Source of the DNA: Xylanimonas protaetiae
GTDB taxonomy: Bacteria; Actinomycetota; Actinomycetes; Actinomycetales; Cellulomonadaceae
Reading direction: 5' to 3'
DNA length: 64,000 nucleotides
Assembly (NCBI RefSeq): GCF_004135385.1
Contig: NZ_CP035493.1
Coordinates: 2,418,001-2,482,000 of the forward strand
Shown here in pieces: positions 57,676-64,000 of the stretch. Position 1 is the stretch's first letter, and the number at the start of each line of letters is the position of its first letter. The notes below the pieces were generated by a model. That model was not told the origin of the DNA. It did no database searches and saw only the letters and a program-made list of their open reading frames with translations. The translations under genes were made by a program, and so were the position numbers.

Positions 57676-57756
57676 CGTTCCCTTCGCTAGCACTACCTAG
57701 ATCAGGTTCGACGGGTGCATCTCAGCCGGACCGTCCAGGTCCGGCGCCCCGCGCCG
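57676..57756 (-). promoter_or_regulatory. TPP riboswitch of thiM-thiE-thiD
   Basis: On the minus strand the THI-box elements occur in order: GGGGCGCC, GGCTGAGATGCACCC, GTCGAACCTGATCTAGGT, then GTGCTAGCGAAGGGA. The CTGAGA and GAACCTGATC cores are exact. The 3' strand runs into the thiM ribosome-binding site, so control of translation is likely. Confidence 0.95.
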
Positions 57757-57762
57757 ACGCCC

Positions 57763-57782
57763 ACCCTAACCGCGGCTAGGGT
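57763..57782. promoter_or_regulatory. Back-to-back -10 elements for the two thiamin operons
   Basis: TAGGGT occurs on the plus strand at 57777-57782 and on the minus strand at 57768-57763, only 8 bp apart within an almost perfect palindrome. Each is followed about 7 bp later by the start of a TPP riboswitch leader region. Two polymerases could not occupy both at once. Confidence 0.6.
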
Positions 57783-57813
57783 GTGCCTGCGCCCCTGACC
57801 AGGGGCCGCGTCC

Positions 57814-57912
57814 AACGGGAGTCCGGGATCCGCGCAGCGGCCGCCGGGCTGAGAGGGCGGCCGGGTGCCGCCGACCGATCGAACCTGTCCGGCTCACACC
57901 GGCGTAGGGAGG
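57814..57912 (+). promoter_or_regulatory. TPP riboswitch of cytX
   Basis: CGGGAGTCCGGG, CCGGGCTGAGAGGGC, then GACCGATCGAACCTGTCC and CACCGGCGTAGGGAGG match the THI box. The variant GAACCTGTCC core is common in TPP riboswitches. GGAGG at its 3' end is the ribosome-binding site of the transporter gene. Confidence 0.94.
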
Positions 57913-57918
57913 ACCGTG

Positions 57919-59352
57919 ATGGCGTCTGCCGTCCCCGTTCGCGAACCTGTCCACGGCCCCGGCGAGGCACCACCCGCCGAGGGCTCCGTCGAGGCCCCCG
58001 TCACGCTCGACGGACCGCCCGTGCGCGTGCACCGCGGGCGCGACCACCTCGGGCTGTGGGCGAGCCTCGGCGTCAGCCTGCTGGTGCCCGTGGTCGCCGT
58101 CTACTTCGTGCCCACGTCGCTCGCCGCGACGTTCGTCGCGATCGGTGTCGGCACCCTGGTCGGGTGCGGGCTGCTCGGGGCGGTCGCGGCGATCGGCGCC
58201 CGCACCGGCGAGCCGGCCATGGTCGTCTTCCGCGGCCTGCTCGGCGCCCGCGGGTCGTGGGTGCCCACCGCGCTCAACGTGCTGCAGTGCCTGGGCTGGG
58301 CGTGCTTCGAGGTGTGGATCATCGGCCGCGCCGCCTCGGGCGTCTGGCCGCAGGTGCCGCGCTGGGTGTTCGTCGTGGCCGCCGGGGTGGTCGCCACCGC
58401 GATGGCGCTGCGGCCCCTCGGGTCGGCGGCGCTGCTGCGGCGCGCCGCGGTCGTCGTCGTCGTCGCGTGCTCGGCGTACTTCCTCGTCGACGCCGCCCGG
58501 CGCCCGCTCGGGCCCGTCGGCGCGGGCGGGTGGCGCGGGCTGTGGACCAACGTCGACCTCGTGGCCTCGATGTCGGTGTCCTGGATCCCGCTCGTCGCGG
58601 ACTACACCCGGCACGCGCGGCGCGGCACCGCGCGGGGCACCGGCGTCGCCGTCGGCGTCGGGTACGGCCTGGCCTCGGCGGCGTTCTTCTGCGTCGGGGC
58701 GCTCGGCCTGCTCGCCTACCGCCCGGCCGACGGCGACCTGGTCGCGGCGCTGCTCGCCGTGCCGGCGGGCGCGGTCGCCCTGGCGATCCTCGCCGCCGAC
58801 GAGGTGGACCAGGCGTTCGCGAACGTCTACTCCACGGCCGTGAGCCTGCAGAACGTCGCACCGCGCGCCGACCGCCGCCTGCTCGCGCTCGGCGTGGGGG
58901 CGGTCGCTACCGCGCTGGGCGTCCTGGTCGACGACGGGTACGCGTACGAGGGGTTCCTCCTGCTCATCGGCGCGGTGTTCACGCCGCTCGGGGCGGTGCT
59001 CGTCGTCGACCACTGGGTGGTGCGCCGCGGCCGCTACGACCTGCGCGCCGCGGCGCCCGCGCGGCCCTGGCTGTTCGTGCCGTGGGTGGCGGGGTTCGTC
59101 GCGTTCGAGCTCGTCACGCCGACGTTCGTCGCGCTGTGGCCGGCGTGGGGCACGGCCTGGGGGCGGGCGCAGGCGGCGCTCGCCATCCCGGCCGACAACG
59201 GGTGGTCGGCGGTCGTGGCCGCGCTCGTGGTGGCCGGGGCGCTCACGCTCGCGGTCGCCCCGCTGGACCGCCGCCACGCGGACCGGGCGGCACGCGACGC
59301 CCCGCAGGTCGCCACGCCCGCCGCCCAGGAGGCGGTCAGCCCGGGCGCCTAG
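57919..59352 (+). CDS. cytX: NCS1 transporter, putative hydroxymethylpyrimidine permease CytX
   Basis: A 477-aa membrane protein of the nucleobase:cation symporter-1 family with about 12 hydrophobic segments. TM1 has LGLWASLGVSLLVPVV, TM3 region GARTGEPAMVVFRGLLG (a family hallmark), and VSWIPLVADYTRHAR lies near TM6. The TPP riboswitch in front and the thiamin salvage operon opposite show that it imports the pyrimidine moiety (HMP) used by ThiD and ThiE; this role is inferred. The N-terminal 45 residues are hydrophilic. ATG 57919 is chosen after GGAGG; GTG 57916 is possible. Confidence 0.92.
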   Translation: MASAVPVREPVHGPGEAPPAEGSVEAPVTLDGPPVRVHRGRDHLGLWASLGVSLLVPVVAVYFVPTSLAATFVAIGVGTLVGCGLLGAVAAIGARTGEPAMVVFRGLLGARGSWVPTALNVLQCLGWACFEVWIIGRAASGVWPQVPRWVFVVAAGVVATAMALRPLGSAALLRRAAVVVVVACSAYFLVDAARRPLGPVGAGGWRGLWTNVDLVASMSVSWIPLVADYTRHARRGTARGTGVAVGVGYGLASAAFFCVGALGLLAYRPADGDLVAALLAVPAGAVALAILAADEVDQAFANVYSTAVSLQNVAPRADRRLLALGVGAVATALGVLVDDGYAYEGFLLLIGAVFTPLGAVLVVDHWVVRRGRYDLRAAAPARPWLFVPWVAGFVAFELVTPTFVALWPAWGTAWGRAQAALAIPADNGWSAVVAALVVAGALTLAVAPLDRRHADRAARDAPQVATPAAQEAVSPGA

Positions 59353-59355
59353 GCT
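59350..59355 (+). promoter_or_regulatory. -10-like element of leaderless rseP
   Basis: TAGGCT with a 6-nt gap to GTG 59362. It overlaps the stop of cytX. Confidence 0.5.
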
Positions 59356-59361
59356 GGGCGG

Positions 59362-60660
59362 GTGAGCATCGTCGTCGGGATCCTGGTCGTCGTCATCGGC
59401 GTCGCCCTGTCCATCGCCCTGCACGAGGTCGGGCACATGGTGCCCGCCAAGAGGTTCGGCGTGCGCGTCAGCCAGTACATGATCGGGTTCGGCCCGACCC
59501 TCTGGTCGCGGACGAAGGGCGAGACGGAGTACGGCCTCAAGGCGTTCCCGCTGGGCGGGTTCGTGCGGATGGTCGGCATGATGCCCCCGGCGCCCGCGGG
59601 CGCCCGCCGGACCGGCCGCGGCTTCTTCTCGCAGGTCATCGCGGACACGCGCGACCAGTCGGTCGAGGAGATCCGCCCCGGCGAGGAGCACCGCGCGTTC
59701 TACAACCTGTCGACGCCCAAGAAGCTCGTGGTCATGCTCGGCGGCCCGGTGATGAACCTCTTCCTCGCGGTCGTCATGACGGCGTCGTTCTTCGCCATCG
59801 GCCTCACGCAGCAGACGACGACGGTCGCGTCGGTGAGCGCGTGCGTCCCGACGGCGACCGGCGCACCCTGCGACGCCGCCGACCCGGCGCCCGCCACGGC
59901 CGCGGGCCTCCAGCCGGGCGACCGCGTCGTGTCCTACGACGGCCAGAGCACCACGACGTGGCGCGCCCTGCTCGAGGCGATCGACGGCACGGCGGGCCGT
60001 GCGGTGCCCGTCGTCGTCGAGCGCGCCGGGCAGGAGGTCACGCTCACCGTGACGCCCGTGGACGCGGAGCGCGCCGTCGTCGACGCCGCGGGCACCCCGG
60101 TCACGGACGCCGACGGGAACGTCCAGACCGTCAGCGGGGCGTTCCTCGGGCTCTCGCCCACGCTGGCGCGCCAGTCGCTGCCGCTGCGGGAGGTCCCCGG
60201 CGAGGTGGGCCGCATGTTCACCGGCACCGCCGAGGCCGTCGTCACCTTCCCGGCGAAGGTGTGGCAGGCCGCCCAGTCGACCTTCTCCGACACCCCGCGC
60301 AGCGCGGACGGCGTGATGTCCGTGATCGGCGTGGGCCGCACCGCCGCCGACGTCGCGGGCATGGACGCCTCCGTGCTCGACCGGGTCGCGATCATGCTCA
60401 GCCTGCTCGCCTCGCTGAACATGGCCCTGTTCGTGTTCAACCTGATCCCGCTGCTGCCGCTCGACGGCGGGCACGTCGTCAACGCCCTCTACGAGGGCGC
60501 GAAGCGCCAGGTCGCGCGCTTCCGCGGCGTGCACCCGCTGCCCGGCCCCGCCGACGTCGCACGCATGATGCCGGTGGCCTACGTGATGTTCGTGGTGCTG
60601 CTCGGCTCGGGCGTGCTGCTCATGGTGGCCGACGTCGTCGACCCCGTGAAGATCTTCTGA
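59362..60660 (+). CDS. rseP: Site-2 zinc protease RseP/Rip1
   Basis: A 432-aa intramembrane metalloprotease. The zinc motif HEVGH is at residues 21-25 in TM1, GFGPTLWSRTKGETEYGLKAFPLGGFVRMVGM follows (split at about 44-75), a PDZ domain spans about 155-260 (LQPGDRVVSYDGQSTT), and the second metal motif NLIPLLPLDGGH is in the C-terminal helices. It cleaves anti-sigma factors and membrane remnants inside the bilayer. In actinobacteria the order is dxr-rip1-ispG; here the thiamin block intervenes after dxr. Confidence 0.95.
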   Translation: MSIVVGILVVVIGVALSIALHEVGHMVPAKRFGVRVSQYMIGFGPTLWSRTKGETEYGLKAFPLGGFVRMVGMMPPAPAGARRTGRGFFSQVIADTRDQSVEEIRPGEEHRAFYNLSTPKKLVVMLGGPVMNLFLAVVMTASFFAIGLTQQTTTVASVSACVPTATGAPCDAADPAPATAAGLQPGDRVVSYDGQSTTTWRALLEAIDGTAGRAVPVVVERAGQEVTLTVTPVDAERAVVDAAGTPVTDADGNVQTVSGAFLGLSPTLARQSLPLREVPGEVGRMFTGTAEAVVTFPAKVWQAAQSTFSDTPRSADGVMSVIGVGRTAADVAGMDASVLDRVAIMLSLLASLNMALFVFNLIPLLPLDGGHVVNALYEGAKRQVARFRGVHPLPGPADVARMMPVAYVMFVVLLGSGVLLMVADVVDPVKIF

Positions 60661-60723
60661 CGACGCGGTAACCAGCGCTCGGACGGCGCGGGCGAGCCCC
60701 CGCGACAGGGGGATACTGGGCGG

Positions 60724-61893
60724 GTGACTGCGATCAATCTCGGTATGCCCTCCGCGGCTGCTCCCGGCGCTGCGCCCGTCCTCGCCCCCCGCCGCCCCAC
60801 GCGCAAGATCAAGGTCGGCAAGGTCGAGGTGGGCGGCGACGCCCCCATCAGCGTCCAGTCCATGACGACGACGCCCACCACGGACGTCAACGCCACGCTC
60901 CAGCAGATCGCCGAGCTGACCGCGGCCGGCTGCGACATCGTGCGCGTCGCCGTGCCGAGCGCCGACGACGCCGAGGCGTTGCCGACCATCGCCCGGAAGT
61001 CGCAGATCCCCGTCATCGCCGACATCCACTTCCAGCCCAAGTACGTGTTCGCCGCGATCGACGCCGGCTGTGCCGCCGTCCGCGTGAACCCGGGCAACAT
61101 CCGCAAGTTCGACGACCAGGTCAAGCAGATCGCCCAGGCGGCCAAGGACGCCGGCGTCTCGCTGCGCATCGGCGTCAACGCCGGCTCGCTCGACCCGCGC
61201 CTGCTGGCGAAGTACGGCAAGGCCACCCCGGAGGCCCTCGTCGAGTCGGCCGTGTGGGAGGCGTCCCTCTTCGAGGAGCACGACTTCCACGACTTCAAGA
61301 TCTCGGTCAAGCACAACGACCCGGTGGTCATGGTGCGCGCCTACGAGATGCTCTCCGAGCGCGGCGACTGGCCGCTGCACCTCGGCGTCACCGAGGCGGG
61401 CCCGGCCTTCCAGGGCACCATCAAGTCCGCCACGGCGTTCGGCGCGCTGCTCAGCAAGGGCATCGGCGACACCATCCGCGTGTCCCTCTCGGCCCCGCCC
61501 GTCGAGGAGGTCAAGGTCGGCAACCAGATCCTCCAGGCCCTCAACCTGCGCCCGCGCAAGCTCGAGATCGTCTCCTGCCCGTCGTGCGGCCGGGCCCAGG
61601 TGGACGTGTACACGCTCGCCGAGCGGGTCACCGCCGGGCTCGAGGGCCTCGAGGTGCCGCTGCGCGTCGCCGTCATGGGCTGCGTCGTCAACGGTCCGGG
61701 CGAGGCCCGCGAGGCCGACCTCGGCGTCGCCTCCGGCAACGGCAAGGGCCAGATCTTCGTCAAGGGCGAGGTCATCAAGACCGTCCCCGAGTCCGAGATC
61801 GTCGAGACGCTCATCGAGGAGGCGCTGCGCATCGCCGAGTCGATGCCGGTGCCCGAGGGCGACGGCCCCGGCCCGCTCGTGACGGTCGGCTGA
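60724..61893 (+). CDS. ispG: 4-hydroxy-3-methylbut-2-en-1-yl diphosphate synthase
   Basis: A 389-aa iron-sulfur enzyme that converts MEcPP to HMBPP in the MEP pathway. The N-terminal TIM barrel has [18 protein letters not shown] and [10 protein letters not shown]-type region ([13 protein letters not shown]). The [4Fe-4S] ligands are Cys285 and Cys288 (SCPSCGRA), Cys320 and Glu327 (CVVNGPGEA). GATACT lies 6 nt before the GTG. The GNAT gene follows after 23 nt. Confidence 0.97.
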   Translation: MTAINLGMPSAAAPGAAPVLAPRRPTRKIKVGKVEVGGDAPISVQSMTTTPTTDVNATLQQIAELTAAGCDIVRVAVPSADDAEALPTIARKSQIPVIADIHFQPKYVFAAIDAGCAAVRVNPGNIRKFDDQVKQIAQAAKDAGVSLRIGVNAGSLDPRLLAKYGKATPEALVESAVWEASLFEEHDFHDFKISVKHNDPVVMVRAYEMLSERGDWPLHLGVTEAGPAFQGTIKSATAFGALLSKGIGDTIRVSLSAPPVEEVKVGNQILQALNLRPRKLEIVSCPSCGRAQVDVYTLAERVTAGLEGLEVPLRVAVMGCVVNGPGEAREADLGVASGNGKGQIFVKGEVIKTVPESEIVETLIEEALRIAESMPVPEGDGPGPLVTVG

Positions 61894-61916
61894 GACCGGG
61901 ACACCGCGAGGTCGAC

Positions 61917-62846
61917 GTGGACCGGGTCGTCGCTGACACCGCCACCGCCGGACCGGCGGTCGTGCGGCTCGCGCGCGTGCTCGGCGCCGCCGACCTGCCC
62001 GCGGCGCTCGCCGTCTGCGCGCAGGACCCCGTCGCCGCCGTGCTCGCGTCGTCGCGCCTGGAGATCGCGGCCGTGGCCGGTCTGGCCGCCGCGGGCGGCC
62101 AGGTGTGGGGGTGGCCCGCCGTCGGGCCGCTGCAGGCGGTCTGCTGGGCGGGCGCCAACCTCGTCCCCGTCGTCCCCGCGTCCCTCGGGGACGACGCCGC
62201 GGAGGCCGTCGAGGCGTTCGCGCGCACGGCCCGCGGCCAGGGCCGCCGGTCGTCGTCGATCGTGGGGGAGTCGGGGGCGGCGCTCGCGCTGTGGGCCAGC
62301 CTCGAGCGGCACTGGCCGCGCGCCCGGGAGATCCGCGCGCACCAGCCGTCGCTCGCCATCGCGCGCGACCCCGACGTCGAGCCCGACCCGCGCGTGCGCC
62401 TCTCGCGGCCCGAGGAGCTGAACATCGTGCTGCCCGCGTGCGTCGCGATGTTCACCGAGGAGGTCGGCTACTCGCCCGTCGCCGGGGGAGGCACCGCCTA
62501 CCGGGAGCGCGTGCGCTCGCTCGTGGCCGAGGGCCGCTCGTACGTGCGGCTCGCCGCCGGGACGCCCGGCGACCCGTACCGGCGGGTCTCCCCGCTCGTC
62601 GAGTTCAAGGCCGAGCTCGGCGCGGTCGCGCAGGGCGTCGCGCAGGTGCAGGGCGTGTGGGTGGACCCCGCCGTGCGCGGCACGGGGCTGTCGGAGGGCG
62701 GGATGGCTGCCGTCGTCGCCGACGCCCGGCGCCGGGTGGCGCCCGTGGTGTCGCTGTACGTCAACGGGTTCAACGTGCGGGCGCTGCGCGCGTACCGGCG
62801 CGTGGGGTTCGAACAGGTCGGGACCTTCGCCACTGTCCTGTTCTGA
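61917..62846 (+). CDS. GNAT acetyltransferase (DUF4081-type N-terminus)
   Basis: A 309-aa protein with an N-terminal region of DUF4081 type (VVRLARVLGAADLPAALAV, VWGWPAVGPLQAVCWAGANLVPV split at about 64-86) and a C-terminal GNAT fold: QVQGVWVDPAVRGTGLSEGG (about 242-261) with the acetyl-CoA loop, and YVNGFNVRALRAYRRVGFE. The gene follows ispG in many actinobacteria. GTG 61917 is the first good start after ispG. The substrate is unknown. Confidence 0.87.
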   Translation: MDRVVADTATAGPAVVRLARVLGAADLPAALAVCAQDPVAAVLASSRLEIAAVAGLAAAGGQVWGWPAVGPLQAVCWAGANLVPVVPASLGDDAAEAVEAFARTARGQGRRSSSIVGESGAALALWASLERHWPRAREIRAHQPSLAIARDPDVEPDPRVRLSRPEELNIVLPACVAMFTEEVGYSPVAGGGTAYRERVRSLVAEGRSYVRLAAGTPGDPYRRVSPLVEFKAELGAVAQGVAQVQGVWVDPAVRGTGLSEGGMAAVVADARRRVAPVVSLYVNGFNVRALRAYRRVGFEQVGTFATVLF

Positions 62847-62955
62847 CCTCGCCGTGCTGTCGTGAGGTATGACCTCCACTGCCGCCTGGGTCGGTGACCG
62901 ATCGGAGCGCGACACCGTCGCCCGTGCACCCGGCGAGGCAGTGTTGCATCGGGCA

Positions 62956-64000
62956 ATGGACGACGTGCTCCGGAAGCTCACGCTCCCCCGTACCTGGCCG
63001 CATGCCTCGAGGCGGCCCGCAGCATCACGATCCCGGCCAGCCGGGCCGAGCTCTACGAGCTCTCCCTGGGCGGCGCCGGCGCCGACACCTTCGACATCGG
63101 CTTCGACGTGCCGGGCCGCGGCTTCGTCAAGGAGGGCGACGTCGTCCGCTGCCGCAACGGCATCTCGGTCAACTACGTCGAGGACTACATCCGGCGTCGC
63201 GACCCCGACTGCATGCGCATCGGCGACGACCTCCCCTCGGACAAGCCGCGTTTCGCCGCCGACTACGGGCCCTTCGCCCCGGTCAAGGCGGCCACGCTCG
63301 CATGGCTCGCGGAGCAGGACCTCATCGTCGTCCCGTTCAAGGCCGGCGGCCCCCGCCTCGGCAGCCCGTCCCTGGCCGTCATCCCGAAGAACTGCGGGTT
63401 CTTCGGCACGGCGCTGGTGGACCTCCAGGGCTTCTTCACGTTCGACGAGCTGGGCCCGTTCGCCCCGCGCTCGATCCTCTACCTGGCCCCGCCGTTCCGG
63501 CACACGCACTTCGACGGCAAGCAGGTGGTGGTCCACGACCGCACCGAGACCCTGCACGAGATCTGGGCCTACAACCTGTACCCGGGGCCGAGCGCCAAGA
63601 AGGGCGTCTTCTCCGCGTTGCTCGACATCGGCACGCAGGAGGGCTGGATCACCGCGCACGCCTCGGCCGTCCGCGTGACGACGCCGTACGAGAACGAGAC
63701 CGTCGTGATGCACGAGGGCGCCTCGGGCGGCGGCAAGTCCGAGATGTGCCAGGACCTGCGCCGCGAGGAGGACGGCCGCGTCCTGCTCGGCACCAACGTC
63801 GTCACCGACGAGCCGTACGCCATCACGCTGTCCGAGGCCTCGCGCCTCGAGCCCGTCACGGACGACATGACGCTGTGCCACCCGTCGCTGCAGCGCCCCA
63901 CCAGCGGCAAGATGACGATCGCCGACGCCGAGGACGGCTGGTTCGTGCGCGTCGACAACCTCACGAGCTACGGCGAGGACCCGCACCTCGAGCGCGCGAT
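62956..64000 (+). CDS. DUF4914-like P-loop protein, 5' part, with frameshift near start
   Basis: The window ends inside this gene. From base 62991 one frame reads an intact protein: YLAACLEAARSITIPASRAE, then FVKEGDVVRCRNGISVNYVE, RRRDPDCMRIGDDLPSDKPR, and a P-loop in HEGASGGGKSEMCQDL as in HPr kinase/PEP carboxykinase-type domains. That frame has no start codon after its upstream stop at 62895. ATG 62956 (MDDVLRKLTLP) lies one frame away; one added C in the CCCCC run at 62985-62989 joins them. I recall this as the DUF4914 family, a tentative name. Kinase-like ATP binding is likely and the substrate unknown. Confidence 0.65.

Noticed and set aside
57766-61380. A 1204-codon minus-strand frame across cytX, rseP and ispG
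   Set aside because: It spans three recognisable plus-strand genes and a riboswitch and has a composition typical of shadow frames.

Overview
The window is chromosomal DNA from a very GC-rich actinobacterium (roughly 73 percent G+C, GTG starts common, many stop/start overlaps). Gene content and order fit the Micrococcales. A cellulolytic-type Cellulomonadaceae/Promicromonosporaceae member is my best guess, but that is inference. The core order xerC, M23 peptidase, rpsB-tsf-pyrH-frr-cdsA-rlmN, dxr-rseP-ispG-GNAT and ffh-rpsP-khpA-rimM-trmD-rplS-lepB-rnhB-DUF2469-yraN-comM-dprA is the one conserved in actinobacteria.

Layout. 1-2.2 kb: end of a carbohydrate ABC importer operon (binding protein tail, two permeases). 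2.2-7.0 kb: small accessory genes (HhH-GPD repair protein, DsbA-like lipoprotein, GNAT, deazaflavin-type reductase, SDR, PadR regulator with a membrane protein). 7.1-10.7 kb: ileS behind an actinobacterial T-box. 10.8-14.9 kb: a MacB-like ABC exporter divergent from a sensor kinase/response regulator pair, with a perfect palindrome between them; the regulator carries a frameshift. 14.9-22.3 kb: folC, then a dhaKLM operon and a TetR/MFS pair, then DUF4233 and ndk. 22.4-33 kb: smc, ftsY, the nitrogen operon amtB-glnK-glnD with a GlnR-type box, and ffh. 33-43.1 kb: a frameshifted amidohydrolase, then the ribosomal/RNA-modification/secretion run from rpsP to dprA. 43.3-52.9 kb: xerC, M23 peptidase, rpsB to rlmN, a DivIVA-like protein, a small HTH protein and a methyltransferase. 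52.9-62.8 kb: a secreted SH3 protein, dxr, a thiamin block (thiMED facing cytX, each behind its own TPP riboswitch), rseP, ispG, GNAT. The window ends inside a DUF4914-like P-loop gene.

How it works together. The core is a growth block: translation factors, SRP targeting, isoprenoid precursor synthesis and membrane proteolysis. Environmental modules are inserted into it: sugar and ammonium uptake, PTS-linked dihydroxyacetone kinase, thiamin salvage, and drug or peptide efflux under local repressors. Visible control elements include a T-box, two back-to-back TPP riboswitches, three operator-like palindromes beside regulator genes, a GlnR-like box, structured leaders before rplS and rpsB, and strong GC hairpin terminators. 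Many genes have a -10-like hexamer 6-8 nt before the start codon, which suggests leaderless transcripts.

Quality note: three genes (response regulator, amidohydrolase, DUF4914-like) are each broken by a one-base deletion in a G or C homopolymer. This looks more like consensus error than gene decay. No rRNA, tRNA, insertion sequence, prophage or CRISPR array was found.
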